From Candidatus Hydrothermarchaeum profundi (lineage in GTDB: Archaea; Hydrothermarchaeota; Hydrothermarchaeia; Hydrothermarchaeales; Hydrothermarchaeaceae), in NCBI GenBank assembly GCA_002011125.2, contig MTMF02000009.1:898989-962988 (forward strand): 64,000 nucleotides of DNA. The letters are read 5' to 3'. The stretch's first letter is position 1. Each line of letters begins with the position of its first letter. The notes below the pieces were generated by a model that was not told where the DNA came from, made no database searches, and was given only the letters and a program-made list of their open reading frames with translations. Position numbers and translations under genes: made by a program. Of the stretch, positions 1 through 9,923 are shown piece by piece.

Positions 1-1
1 C

Positions 2-655
2 GCAACAGTTGATCTAGGGGGTAAAGAGGAAAGAATTAAAGAAGTAGCCGAGTTAGTAGGAGAGGATATTGAGTCCCTACCATTGATACCCGGTCTTAAA
101 ATCAGGCTTACGGGTACCCCTTTAATGAGAACCACTCTAATGGAGCTTCTCGTAAGTGATGCAACCTACACTATATTTTTGTCTGCAGTCATAATACTGA
201 TAATGCTTATTTTCATGAGTAGACCTTTCACTCGGGGTTTCCTTATTTTCCTCCCTTTAATAAATGGGCTTACCTGGACCCTTGGAACGATGGGTTGGTT
301 GAATATCCCCCTCTCCATAGCTACGGTGGGTATTGGTGCTATGATCCTTGGGCTTGGAGTTGAGTATGGGGTCTTTATTGTTAGGGGTTATGAGGCCGAG
401 AGGCGTAAAGGTAGAAGCCAGCGAGAGGCTTTAACGACGGTTATTTCAGGCATAGGCACCGCTATTACTGGCTCTGCTACCACTACAATCATAGGTTTTC
501 TCGCATTGCTTCTAGCAAGTATGCCTATGATTCAACACATGGGAAGTACTTTAGCCCTCGGTATATTCTACTGTTTTGTCGCTGCAGTAATAGTGAATCC
601 CTCTTTTATCGTACTAGAAGAAAATTTTATGAGGAGGCTGAGGCATGCCAGTTAG
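2..655 (+). CDS. RND/MMPL-superfamily (HAE3-like) permease, 3' part; reading frame open to the window edge
   Basis: Frame of the 83..655 ORF stays open upstream to base 2; hydrophobic TM cluster with GIGAMILGLGVEYGVFIVRGYEAERRKG and GSATTTIIGFLALLLASMPMIQHMG, typical of an RND TM4-TM6 bundle. Confidence 0.8.
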   Translation, partial: ATVDLGGKEERIKEVAELVGEDIESLPLIPGLKIRLTGTPLMRTTLMELLVSDATYTIFLSAVIILIMLIFMSRPFTRGFLIFLPLINGLTWTLGTMGWLNIPLSIATVGIGAMILGLGVEYGVFIVRGYEAERRKGRSQREALTTVISGIGTAITGSATTTIIGFLALLLASMPMIQHMGSTLALGIFYCFVAAVIVNPSFIVLEENFMRRLRHAS

Positions 656-1784
656 ACTTATAGAGAGGTATGGCCAATTAGTTGCTCGTTATCCCTTTAT
701 ATCCTTAGTGTTTGTGATCATGATCACAGTGGGAGCATTCTATGGTGCTTCTAGGGTTTCTATGAGAGGCATGAGCTTTAGTTCAATGTTTCCTAGTGAT
801 ATAGAAGTTAAAAGGACCATGAAGGTAGTTGAGGATAACTTCGGAGGCTCAGAAAGTGTGAATATAGTAGTCCATCTTGATCCGGAACAAACAGGTTATA
901 ATTCGATTATGGATATCCGTGATCCAGAAGTTTTGAGATTTGTTGATATACTAAGTAAAAAAAGTAGGGATGTAGAGAATGTTCTACAAGTGACGTCTAT
1001 AGCTGATATATTAAGGAATGAGAATAATGGCATACTACCGAATTCTAAAAGAGAGATTCTCTCTTTACTTAAAGCCTCACAGAGGAGTAGAAGTTATGTT
1101 TCCGAAGACTATTCTACAACCTTAGTTAAGATTAGATTAGGTAATATTGAAGGCCAGGAAGAAGTATTAGTATCTGATCTTGAGGAAATTATAGCTCAGA
1201 CTACGCCCCCCTCTGGCGTAAAGGCCGAAATCTCAGGTTCTCCTGTAATATATGTGCTTTTCAAAGAGTCAACTGGGCCTGATATGTCGAGGACTACTAT
1301 GTATTCTTTTATAGGAATCTTGGTCGTAGCAATCTTGTTATTTGCTTCGATAAAGCATGGAATTATACCTATCATTAGTGTGGCTATAGGACTTTTGTGG
1401 GCTTTTGGATTAATGGGGGTCCTTGGAATAAGAATAAGCTCTAATATGGCGGGGTTTGGCTCGATGGTCATGGGGATAGGTATAGATTTCGCTATACAAG
1501 TTGTAAACAGGTTCAGATTGGAGAAAGAAGGGCTTTTCAGCGATAACCAGAAGAAAAAGCCTGAAGAGGCTCTAGCAAAAGCTCTTTCGAACACTTTTAT
1601 TCCTATGAGTACAACTACTCTAGCGGCGTTAATCGGGTTTAGAGCTATGTCTTTAGGTAAACTAACGATAATGGGAGATCTTGGAACTGTTATGTCTCTT
1701 GGGGTACTCGCATGTATGGGCACCGCTCTAACATTAGTTCCATCTCTCCTTATTATAAGTGAAAAATTTGAGAAGGTGGTTTAA
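645..1784 (+). CDS. RND/MMPL-superfamily half-size permease unit (379 aa)
   Basis: N-terminal TM, extracytoplasmic loop (MSFSSMFPSDIEVKRTMKVVEDNFGG), five C-terminal TMs with GMGIDFAIQVVNRFRLE; overlaps the previous ORF by 11 bp. Confidence 0.85.
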   Translation: MPVRLIERYGQLVARYPFISLVFVIMITVGAFYGASRVSMRGMSFSSMFPSDIEVKRTMKVVEDNFGGSESVNIVVHLDPEQTGYNSIMDIRDPEVLRFVDILSKKSRDVENVLQVTSIADILRNENNGILPNSKREILSLLKASQRSRSYVSEDYSTTLVKIRLGNIEGQEEVLVSDLEEIIAQTTPPSGVKAEISGSPVIYVLFKESTGPDMSRTTMYSFIGILVVAILLFASIKHGIIPIISVAIGLLWAFGLMGVLGIRISSNMAGFGSMVMGIGIDFAIQVVNRFRLEKEGLFSDNQKKKPEEALAKALSNTFIPMSTTTLAALIGFRAMSLGKLTIMGDLGTVMSLGVLACMGTALTLVPSLLIISEKFEKVV

Positions 1785-3032
1785 ATGAGAATATTATTAA
1801 TATTAGTGGTTTTGTGTCTTGTCCCGGCTTCTTATGCTATAGAGGCTGATTTTTATCTTATGGATATCAGTCCACAAAAAGTTGTGCCAGGTGAGAATAC
1901 AACTCTGAACATAACCCTTAAGAATCTTGCTCCCGCGCTAGCCAGCTATGTGAAAGCGAGTCTGGATCCTGAAGATGTAGCCCCTATAGACCCATTGGGG
2001 GCTGGAAAATATTTCTTAACTAAGAAGGCTGTTAAAGCGTCAGGAGATGAGAAGTATTTTGGGGCCGTATGGCAATATGAGGAGCTGTATTTGTCAATAC
2101 CTATCTACACCAAGTCCGGCACAGCTGAAGGTGTATACAATGTCCCTCTGGTAGTAGAATGGAAAAATGAGAAGCTTGAAGACAAGTCTCAAACCCTATA
2201 TGTCAACTTACTTGTTCAAGGCGAGATTGATATTGGACTAACTTCATTCTCTACCGAGCCATCTAAGATTAGGAGTGGTGATGAGGATATTAAAGTAACA
2301 TTCACCTTTGAGAATACTGGGGAGGCTGCAGCTCAAAATATTGAGATCCGTCTACTACTAGCGCCACCTTTTTCCACTACTTATTCTCACGGTGATAGGG
2401 CCTATATAGGGAGCTTAGGACCAGGTGAAGCGCAGTCAGTGACTTTTTATATAGATATCGACGAAAACGTAAAGCCAGGAAAATACTCTATACCATTCGA
2501 GATAACTTACAAGGATAAAAGAAACGACAGGTATGCAAAGAAAGATAGCGTAGAGGTTATTATAGAACCAAAACCCTATTTTGAAATCTCTAGCACCAAT
2601 TTGAAGCCCTCTACTCTAAAGCCTGGAGATCATTCGCTTCTCTATATAAATTTGAAGAACATAGGATTTGAGAAGGCAGAAGCTGTTGACGTAAGAGTAG
2701 TAAGAGAGACTGGGCAGCCTTTCAGATATGATGTAAGAAGTGACTTTATTGGAACTTTGAAACCGAACGAGACAGGTACAGCGGTTCTAGAATTTGATGT
2801 TGAGAAAGATGCAATTCCAAAAGAATACCTTTTAAGGATTATAGTTAGATGTACAGGAGACACTGAAAAAGGAGATACAAATGTTTACACTCAAGAATTA
2901 AAGGTGCCATTATTAGTTAATGAAGGAAGTTCTGAAAATATAAGCTTAAAATATCTCGCAGTAATTGTAGTGTTGTTAGCGGGTTTAATAGCTTGGCTAA
3001 AGTTAAGAAAGCCAAAGGAAACCGAAGAATAA
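1785..3032 (+). CDS. Secreted S-layer-type (COG1361/CARDB-like) protein with C-terminal TM anchor
   Basis: Signal peptide MRILLILVVLCLVPASYA, repeated Ig/CARDB-like segments (VTFTFENTGEAAAQNIEI; YINLKNIGFEKAEAVDVRV), C-terminal TM followed by KLRKPKETEE. Confidence 0.8.
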   Translation: MRILLILVVLCLVPASYAIEADFYLMDISPQKVVPGENTTLNITLKNLAPALASYVKASLDPEDVAPIDPLGAGKYFLTKKAVKASGDEKYFGAVWQYEELYLSIPIYTKSGTAEGVYNVPLVVEWKNEKLEDKSQTLYVNLLVQGEIDIGLTSFSTEPSKIRSGDEDIKVTFTFENTGEAAAQNIEIRLLLAPPFSTTYSHGDRAYIGSLGPGEAQSVTFYIDIDENVKPGKYSIPFEITYKDKRNDRYAKKDSVEVIIEPKPYFEISSTNLKPSTLKPGDHSLLYINLKNIGFEKAEAVDVRVVRETGQPFRYDVRSDFIGTLKPNETGTAVLEFDVEKDAIPKEYLLRIIVRCTGDTEKGDTNVYTQELKVPLLVNEGSSENISLKYLAVIVVLLAGLIAWLKLRKPKETEE

Positions 3033-3066
3033 AAAGTAGCCAGGTCTTTCGGAAAAATTGTGAAAA

Positions 3067-3702
3067 CTATTCAGTCCTAGCCATTTCTATGAATCTTTTT
3101 ACCTTCTCTAGGTCTTTTATCCCTTTTTCAGTCTCCACACCGCTTGAAACATCAACTGCATAAGGCCTAACAACTTTAATAGCATCTTTGACGTTCTCCG
3201 GGGTTAGACCACCTGCCAAAAATACAGGCTTTTCTACTTCCTCAACTATCCTTCTAGAAATCTCCCAGTCATGCGTTTCCCCCGAGCCGCCCATTTCTTT
3301 AGAGCTTGTATCTAACAAGATAGCATCACTAAACTTGGAGTGATCTTTTGCTTTCTTGATTGCATCTTCTCCTACATGTATCGTCTTAATAATATTGCAA
3401 GGAATGAGGCTTCGGAGCTGTTTAACGAAAGCTGGGGGTTCATTTCCATGTAGTTGTAGATAGTCAGGTCTCACTGTATTATACAGTCTAACAGCTTCTT
3501 CAATAGTCGTAGGCATTATTACAGCTACGCCGGAGGCCTCGTATTCTACTGCTCTGAGTATTTCTCTTGCTTTAGATGCGGTTACTTTTCTTGGCGTATT
3601 CACAGGCACTTCTACAATGACGCCAATATAGTCCGCTCCCATTTGTGCTATTTTAACTGCAAGTTCTGGCTCGGTATTTCCGCATATTTTTACTGCAACC
3701 AT
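3067..3702 (-). CDS. trpF: Phosphoribosylanthranilate isomerase
   Basis: VKICGNTEPELA, DYLQLHGNE, LLDTSS, FLAGGLTPENV, AVDVSSGVETEKGIKD are TrpF signatures. Confidence 0.93.
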   Translation of the reverse strand: MVAVKICGNTEPELAVKIAQMGADYIGVIVEVPVNTPRKVTASKAREILRAVEYEASGVAVIMPTTIEEAVRLYNTVRPDYLQLHGNEPPAFVKQLRSLIPCNIIKTIHVGEDAIKKAKDHSKFSDAILLDTSSKEMGGSGETHDWEISRRIVEEVEKPVFLAGGLTPENVKDAIKVVRPYAVDVSSGVETEKGIKDLEKVKRFIEMARTE

Positions 3703-3751
3703 GATTTCACTTTGATTATGTTACCCCTGATAAACTTTGTCAATCTGGTAG

Positions 3752-4831
3752 TTATTTTGCTACACCGGTCTTTTCAAGGCATATCTCGAAGTCTTTTTTC
3801 TGCGGATCTTGATCCTCTATAATCGTGTATCTGTGGGGTCTGATAGTTTTCGAATACATAAGAGCTTCCAGCATCATTTTTTTGTTTAAGTTAATCTCTT
3901 TTGCTGTGGTTGGGGCAAGAATTTTCTCTAGCGAGTTTTTAAGTATCTCCCAGTCCCCTTCTCCATAACATTGCTGGTGCATGTATTCCATTATTATGGT
4001 GCCAATACCAACTTGTTCTCCATGAGTTCCGTCGCCGTAGCCCAAGTAATCTAGAGCATGGCTAAACTTATGGGCTGAGCCAGATACCGGTCTAGATGAC
4101 CCATACATGTTAATCGCTAGTCCACTCAATATCAGTCCACGCACTAGAAGCCTTAGAGAGCTGGTATTTTGGAAATTTAGTTCTCTAGAACTCTTTAAAA
4201 GCAGCATCGCAGGCATTGTAGATATGCTCGCGACTATTTCATCGTAGTCTTCGTCTCTCTTTTCTACTCCTAACATCCAATCTTTAACTTCAACGACATT
4301 TGATATAAGGTCCCCATATCCTGATCTTAGAAGTCTAACAGGACTGTCCTTAATGATTTCAAGGTCTGCGATAATAGAAACAGGGGATCCGACTTTGATT
4401 GAGATAGGTTTTCCTCTCTCCTTAAAACTAGCCAATGGTGAAGCTATTCCATCATGGGCCGCATTCGTAGGTATACTGATTAGAGGAGCATTTGAATGAA
4501 AGGCAACAACCTTAGCGACATCTAGCACTTTTCCACCGCCAACGCCAATAACAGCATCAGCATCACCTAAGCCGGCTCCTATCTCTTCCTCAATTTTCTT
4601 TGCAACTTGGCGTGAAGCGTTTCTGACAATAAATTTTTTAGTTCTACACTCCATAAGTTTCTGAACTTTTCTACCGGCCACCTTATCTGTTTTAGCTCCC
4701 GTCAATAATACTGCAAAGTTTATATCGTACTTTCTAGCGATTTTTTTTACATGCTCTATAGCGCCCCTATATACCCTAACATCAACAGGCAGGGATATCT
4801 GTTTTAAATGTTTAAACATCATATTTATCAC
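3752..4831 (-). CDS. egsA: sn-Glycerol-1-phosphate dehydrogenase (EgsA/AraM family)
   Basis: GGGKVLDVAKV, ISIPTNAAHDGIASPLAS, SGYGDLISN, SGSAHKFSHALDYL, THGEQVGIGTI; the start could be slightly internal (MMFKHLKQ). Confidence 0.88.
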   Translation of the reverse strand: MINMMFKHLKQISLPVDVRVYRGAIEHVKKIARKYDINFAVLLTGAKTDKVAGRKVQKLMECRTKKFIVRNASRQVAKKIEEEIGAGLGDADAVIGVGGGKVLDVAKVVAFHSNAPLISIPTNAAHDGIASPLASFKERGKPISIKVGSPVSIIADLEIIKDSPVRLLRSGYGDLISNVVEVKDWMLGVEKRDEDYDEIVASISTMPAMLLLKSSRELNFQNTSSLRLLVRGLILSGLAINMYGSSRPVSGSAHKFSHALDYLGYGDGTHGEQVGIGTIIMEYMHQQCYGEGDWEILKNSLEKILAPTTAKEINLNKKMMLEALMYSKTIRPHRYTIIEDQDPQKKDFEICLEKTGVAK

Positions 4832-5397
4832 ATCTGTTTCATTGAGTATATCATTCTATGAAATGTTGTAATAAATCCCAGCAGAGCTAGGAAAGCTAAG
4901 AGGTAGTAAATTTCTCCTATAAGCACTCCTATTATTATTGCCAGTATTCTGAAGTCTCGGGTTGCTAGGCCTACTTTACATTCAGCATCTACAGCTTCAG
5001 CCATTATCCTAGATACACTAACCAAGAAAGTTCCAACGATGGCGAGAGTACCCACCAGCCAGTATTTAAATGGATTAAGCGCTATTAAGGCGATTATCAG
5101 TCCTGCGTCTACAAATCGGTCTAATACTCTATCCAGATATGCGCCTTTTTTAGTCACCTTACCCGTCAACCTCGCTAAATCACCATCTGCGCAGTCCAGT
5201 ATTTGAGAGAATAGCAATACAACTACCCCGGCTATCGCATTATTTTTGGAAAGTAAATATGCTGCATAAAAGCCCGAAAATGTAGCAATCCATGTTACAT
5301 AGTTAGGGGAGATACCCGTAGGTATTAGCAGCCTAGCGAGAGGTATGGAAAATCTCCTGTAAACATAATTTGTTAAAGGATACTTCAGCTCTATCAT
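4828..5397 (-). CDS. CDP-alcohol phosphatidyltransferase family membrane protein
   Basis: CDP-alcohol phosphotransferase motif DCADGDLARLTGKVTKKGAYLDRVLDRFVD (DGx2ARx8Gx3Dx3D) and TM helices. Confidence 0.92.
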   Translation of the reverse strand: MIELKYPLTNYVYRRFSIPLARLLIPTGISPNYVTWIATFSGFYAAYLLSKNNAIAGVVVLLFSQILDCADGDLARLTGKVTKKGAYLDRVLDRFVDAGLIIALIALNPFKYWLVGTLAIVGTFLVSVSRIMAEAVDAECKVGLATRDFRILAIIIGVLIGEIYYLLAFLALLGFITTFHRMIYSMKQM

Positions 5398-5555
5398 TTT
5401 TATTTTAAAGTTACTACGCGAAATATTAAAAGGGGACTCCGCGCATTTTCCTCTTTCTTATTTATTATTTTGCTTTTATTCCAACTAAACCCTATTTATC
5501 AGACAAAATTACTTACAACAAAACTTATTATAGTTCAATTTGTCTCTAAAGTAAA

Positions 5556-6302
5556 ATGAAGGCAGTGATTTTAGCAGCGGGAATGGGGAATAGGTTAGGG
5601 AGGCATACAGAGAACCTACCTAAGACTCTTTTACAGGTTGGCGGTAAGCCTCTATTACTCCATATTGTAGAGTGTATATACTCTAATGGTTTCAAAAAGC
5701 TGGTGATAGTTACAGGTTTTCAGCAAGATAAGATAAAGAAAGCCGTAGAGGAATTCTCCCTTCCAGATCTAGATGTAATCTATGCTCATAACCCGGATTA
5801 TGATTCTACAAACAACATATACAGCCTTAGGCTATCCGAGGAAGCTGTCCTCCCAGATGGTTTCCTTATCCTCAATTCTGATGTATATTTTCACCCATCT
5901 ATCTTGCAAAGGCTCATCGAATATAAAAAAGAGGGAATTATCTTATCGGTGGACGTAGAAAAAAAGTTGGGCAAGGAAGAGATGAAAGTGTCAATTAAGG
6001 AAGATAAAATAGAGAGCATCGGAAAAGATCTACCCCCTCACAAGTCAGACGGCGAGTACATAGGCATTGCAAGGGTAGATAAGAATTTTGCTCACATATT
6101 CTATGAAGTCCTCTCTGAAGTTATAGCAGATGAGGGTAAAGGGGTTTTTTATGAGGAAGTTTTTAAGAGATTGATCGACATGGGCTATGAAGTAAACTAT
6201 ACCACTACTGGCGGGTTACCATGGATAGAGATTGATACTCCCCGGGATCTTAAAACCGCCGAGGCAGATATTGCACCCGATATAGAGGGTCATATCAGCT
6301 AA
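5556..6302 (+). CDS. Sugar/alcohol-phosphate nucleotidyltransferase (IPCT/choline-P cytidylyltransferase-like)
   Basis: MKAVILAAGMGNRLG...PKTLLQVGGKPLL nucleotide-binding motif; 248 aa. Confidence 0.85.
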   Translation: MKAVILAAGMGNRLGRHTENLPKTLLQVGGKPLLLHIVECIYSNGFKKLVIVTGFQQDKIKKAVEEFSLPDLDVIYAHNPDYDSTNNIYSLRLSEEAVLPDGFLILNSDVYFHPSILQRLIEYKKEGIILSVDVEKKLGKEEMKVSIKEDKIESIGKDLPPHKSDGEYIGIARVDKNFAHIFYEVLSEVIADEGKGVFYEEVFKRLIDMGYEVNYTTTGGLPWIEIDTPRDLKTAEADIAPDIEGHIS

Positions 6303-6345
6303 AAAAACATATTCTTTTCTTGTAGTCATTAAAACCTAGTTTTGT

Positions 6346-7869
6346 ATGCTTGAGAGAAATGTGGTATTCAAAGATTTTCGGGATAAAATACGGGTTGCAT
6401 TGGTCTATCCTAATAGCTATACTATTGGAATGGCTAATCTGGGGTTTAGGATTTTATATGACTTACTAAACTCTATGGAAAATGTTTACGCAGAGAGATT
6501 TTTCCTTGATTTTAACAAAAGTTTAGAAACAAAGTCTGAACTTAAGGAATTTGAAATCATCGCATTTACCTGGCAGTTTGAGCTAGACGCTCTTAACATA
6601 CTTGATATCTTATATAGGAATAAAATCCCTCTCAGGCGAGATAGGAGAAAGCAAGTGGTTATCGTAGGAGGTCCTTGTGCAGTAAACCCCTACCCGCTGA
6701 AAAAATTTGTAGACTTCTTTTTCATCGGTGAGGCAGAAGAGAATCTTGTATCTTTTATAAACGATTTCTCTCGGGGGGGTGATATTTATTCTCTATCAAA
6801 AATTGAAGGAGTCTACTCCTCTGAGTTGGATAATTATACGAGGAAGGTTTACGTAAGTGACTTGGATAGATATCATCCAATAAAGCAAATAATGTCTCCT
6901 GAGGCCGCATTGGGAGAAAGTTTCTTACTAGAGGTTTCTAGGGGCTGTGGCAGAGGCTGTAGATTTTGTATGAGTGGATACACTTTTAGACCTCAAAGGG
7001 AGAGAAGTTTTGAAAGGTTGCAGGAAATAGCTGATCGAGGTATTGAAGCGTGCGCGTCAAGGAAAATTTCATTAATAGGTGCCAGTGCCTCGGATTACCC
7101 CCGGATAGAAGATCTTTGTGAGTATCTTTCGGCTAGGGGCGTAGGGCTATCAATACCCTCATTAAGAGCGGATTCTCTCACAGAGCCAATAGTTGAGGCG
7201 CTTGTTAAGACAGGACAGCGAAGCCTTACTCTCGCTCCAGAATCTAACTGGAGGTTGAGGACTCTAGTAAACAAGCCTATCGAAGATGAGGATATACTCA
7301 GAGCTTATAAGATGTCAATTGATAGGGGCATAAAGAATATAAAGCTATATCTGATGGTAGGCATACCTACTGAGACTTCCGAGGATTTAAATGAGCTTGT
7401 TGGCTTGATAAAGGAACTTAAGAAAATATCTGGTAGAGTAAGACTTAGCGTTAATCCACTTATACCTAAGCCTCATACGCCTTTCCAGTGGCTTGGTTTA
7501 GAAAAATTGAGCGATTTAAGAGAAAAAATAGAGGTACTAAAGAAAGCCCGGGTACAGATGGAGGTCGAGGACTTAAAAATGGCACATATTCAAGCTACTA
7601 TATCCCTAGGGGACGAAGGACTCTCGGATATCCTTGAAAAAGCTTACTTCTATGGAAAGGGCTTAGGAGCTTTTAGGAGAGCTTTCAAAGAAGAAGGCGT
7701 AGAGTTTGACTATTATATTAGGGGAAGAGATACATCTGAGATTCTCCCTTGGGAAAAGATTGATGTCGGAGTAAAGAAAAGTTTTTTAATTAGGGAGTTT
7801 AAGAAATCTTTTAAAGGAGAGGTAACGAGCATTTGCAGAGAAGGTTGCAGGGTCTGCGGTGTCTGCTAA
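6346..7869 (+). CDS. Radical SAM protein with N-terminal B12-binding-like domain
   Basis: SRGCGRGCRFCMSGYTFRPQRERS radical SAM CxxxCxxC; N-terminal VALVYPNSYTIGMANLGF and VVIVGGPCAVNPYP. Confidence 0.9.
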   Translation: MLERNVVFKDFRDKIRVALVYPNSYTIGMANLGFRILYDLLNSMENVYAERFFLDFNKSLETKSELKEFEIIAFTWQFELDALNILDILYRNKIPLRRDRRKQVVIVGGPCAVNPYPLKKFVDFFFIGEAEENLVSFINDFSRGGDIYSLSKIEGVYSSELDNYTRKVYVSDLDRYHPIKQIMSPEAALGESFLLEVSRGCGRGCRFCMSGYTFRPQRERSFERLQEIADRGIEACASRKISLIGASASDYPRIEDLCEYLSARGVGLSIPSLRADSLTEPIVEALVKTGQRSLTLAPESNWRLRTLVNKPIEDEDILRAYKMSIDRGIKNIKLYLMVGIPTETSEDLNELVGLIKELKKISGRVRLSVNPLIPKPHTPFQWLGLEKLSDLREKIEVLKKARVQMEVEDLKMAHIQATISLGDEGLSDILEKAYFYGKGLGAFRRAFKEEGVEFDYYIRGRDTSEILPWEKIDVGVKKSFLIREFKKSFKGEVTSICREGCRVCGVC

Positions 7870-7904
7870 GCCTTCCTTTACCTCTTGTTATAGTGTGGTT
7901 AGAA

Positions 7905-8219
7905 ATGAGAATTAGTTGGAGCGACTTCAAAAAAATGTTTCCGCACCTTGCTAAGGAATTAGAGGGGGAATGGATGCAGATAGAAGCCGTTAGGACGGAT
8001 TCATTAGAGGCTGAGAAAGCATATAGGGATGGACTTGAGGGCTATGATCCTACTGTTATAGATTTTCTTAGGAGATGTGATACTGAAGAGCAGGGATTAG
8101 AGATTATAGACTATATGAAGGAGAGGAAGGAGATATCTGAGAAATATGCCACGGAGTTGAAGGTTCAACTCCTTAGGAATGGTATAAGGAGCTTTGGTCC
8201 AAAAAGAGAGAGTTACTGA
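7905..8219 (+). CDS. Small conserved archaeal protein (DUF2095-like)
   Basis: MRISWSDFKKMFPHLAKELEGEW...; the upstream start in the ORF track overlaps the radical SAM gene, ATG at 7905 is preferred. Confidence 0.6.
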   Translation: MRISWSDFKKMFPHLAKELEGEWMQIEAVRTDSLEAEKAYRDGLEGYDPTVIDFLRRCDTEEQGLEIIDYMKERKEISEKYATELKVQLLRNGIRSFGPKRESY

Positions 8220-8770
8220 GTGAGATATTCTATTAGTCCAGGGGTTATGAGTACTTTTTCATTGAAGACAACATATCCATAAGGCAGGACAATTGACTCG
8301 TTTTCGTTACTCTTTATCTCCACTTCTGAGGTTATCTCTATCTCTTCTAGTTTCATTCCAAGGTAAATCATCTTTGATACTAATACAGCTGAATCTATGG
8401 AGAGTTGGATTTTACCTAGGTTCCTCGCTCTGCTCCCTTTTGATTTTGTGGTAATTAGTTTTTTTGTCCTTCCCTTAGGTTTAAAGTATCCCAGTATGCC
8501 TCCTACCACTAGGGCTTTTGCCGAGGCAAAGTCCTCCGTGCATAGTTCTCTATCAGCTAGGGGGTCAAGTATGATTAGCTCACTGGGTTTAAATAATTCA
8601 TAAAAAGAGGATTTTTCGACCCTTCCAATTTTTGAGAGGATTTCCTTGTCTTTTTGAGATTTGACTCCGGTGAAAATCAAATTATCCCATATCTCAGATG
8701 TATTCTTGTATTCTAAATATAGCCACTCTGATACTGCAGGTTCGCAATGTTCTATAATCATAACTACCAT
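8213..8770 (-). CDS. SPOUT-type SAM-dependent methyltransferase (DUF431/SFM1-like)
   Basis: IIEHCEPAVSEWLYLEYKN, LIILDPLADREL, VVGGILGYFKPKGRT pattern. Confidence 0.7.
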   Translation of the reverse strand: MVVMIIEHCEPAVSEWLYLEYKNTSEIWDNLIFTGVKSQKDKEILSKIGRVEKSSFYELFKPSELIILDPLADRELCTEDFASAKALVVGGILGYFKPKGRTKKLITTKSKGSRARNLGKIQLSIDSAVLVSKMIYLGMKLEEIEITSEVEIKSNENESIVLPYGYVVFNEKVLITPGLIEYLTQ

Positions 8771-8823
8771 AACAAAAAATTAGAAATATATAAGAAATTA
8801 AAATGTTTTTTGTGTAACCAAAA

Positions 8824-8832
8824 TTTATATAT
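8824..8832 (+). promoter_or_regulatory. Archaeal TATA box upstream of the Era-like GTPase cluster
   Basis: tttatatat, about 40 nt upstream of ATG 8869. Confidence 0.55.
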
Positions 8833-8868
8833 GCCATCCGCTGTTGTTAGAAGAAATAAGGTGTCCTA

Positions 8869-9501
8869 ATGTTTGACGGCTTTGGAAAACGGTTCTGGAA
8901 AAAGCTTTTGAGATTATTTAAAAGAAAGAAAATAATACAGCTAGGCTTTTATGGACCAGTAAACGCCGGAAAAACCACCCTTGCAAATCGAATATCTCTT
9001 GACTGGCTTGGAACAGAGGTGGGCACAGTTTCTGAGATTCCGCATGAGACCAGGCATGTCCAAAAGGTTGAGAACGTGAGAGTGGCTACCGACAATGGGG
9101 AGCTAAGAATGAATATAATTGATATGCCTGGAATAGCCACGCAAGTTGATTTTAAGAGCTTCCAAGAGTACGGTATGAGCGAGGAGGATGCTAAGGAAAG
9201 GGCAAAAGAAGCTACGAAGGGAGTGATAGAAGCTATAAAATGGTTAGATGATGTTGATGCAGTACTTATTGTGATGGACTCAACGGAGGATCCATATACC
9301 CAGGTGAATGTTACGATTATTGGAAATCTAGAGGCGAGGGGGATACCTGCTATAATTGTAGCCAATAAGATAGACGACGAAAGAGCATCGCCTTCAAGCA
9401 TAGAAAATGCGTTTCCACAGCATGTTGTCATTCCTATATCTGCGCGGACTGGTGAGAATCTAGACAAGCTTTATCAAGCTATTCAAGAGCATCTTACGTA
9501 G
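8869..9501 (+). CDS. Era-like small GTPase (archaeal)
   Basis: P-loop GPVNAGKT, DMPG (G3), NKID (G4), SARTGEN (G5). Confidence 0.9.
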   Translation: MFDGFGKRFWKKLLRLFKRKKIIQLGFYGPVNAGKTTLANRISLDWLGTEVGTVSEIPHETRHVQKVENVRVATDNGELRMNIIDMPGIATQVDFKSFQEYGMSEEDAKERAKEATKGVIEAIKWLDDVDAVLIVMDSTEDPYTQVNVTIIGNLEARGIPAIIVANKIDDERASPSSIENAFPQHVVIPISARTGENLDKLYQAIQEHLT

Positions 9502-9923
9502 TGGTGGTTAAGATGGGAATTCAAGTTGACTTCATATCTTCAGAATCGCTGCGAAGTAAAGGCTCTGTAGAAAAAATAAACATGATCTTGGAGAAGATAA
9601 AAAATAATGTTATTGTGGTGCTTGAAGACGGGCTCACTCCAGTTGAAGAAACAGAACTGATTGAGGCAACTATGCGGGAGATAGATACAGAAGATTTTCA
9701 TGGGATAGAATTCTACAGAATGGATCATAAAACTACTAGGTTGCGGGACAAAATCGCGGACTATATTTCAGGTAGGAAGTCCGGGCTAACTATAGTGGGC
9801 TCTGCTAGGATTGTTGAAGCAATAAGAAAAGAACCAGATTATATATCTATGCTCGCTAAGCTTGAAGAGGAGAGCTCTGAGAAGAAAAAGAAGAGAAAAT
9901 CTAAGAAAAAAGGTGTAAAATAA
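9501..9923 (+). CDS. DUF2073 family protein
   Basis: Sits between the Era-like GTPase and a Zn-ribbon protein, a recurring archaeal arrangement; ILEKIKNNVIVVLEDGLTPVEETELIEATM; Lys-rich tail. Confidence 0.8.
   Translation: MVVKMGIQVDFISSESLRSKGSVEKINMILEKIKNNVIVVLEDGLTPVEETELIEATMREIDTEDFHGIEFYRMDHKTTRLRDKIADYISGRKSGLTIVGSARIVEAIRKEPDYISMLAKLEEESSEKKKKRKSKKKGVK

Noticed and set aside
1196-1723. Antisense 175-aa ORF over the RND permease
   Set aside because: Lies entirely within a confidently coding gene and has no family resemblance.
8949-9467. Antisense 172-aa ORF over the Era-like GTPase
   Set aside because: Shadow ORF of a clear GTPase gene.
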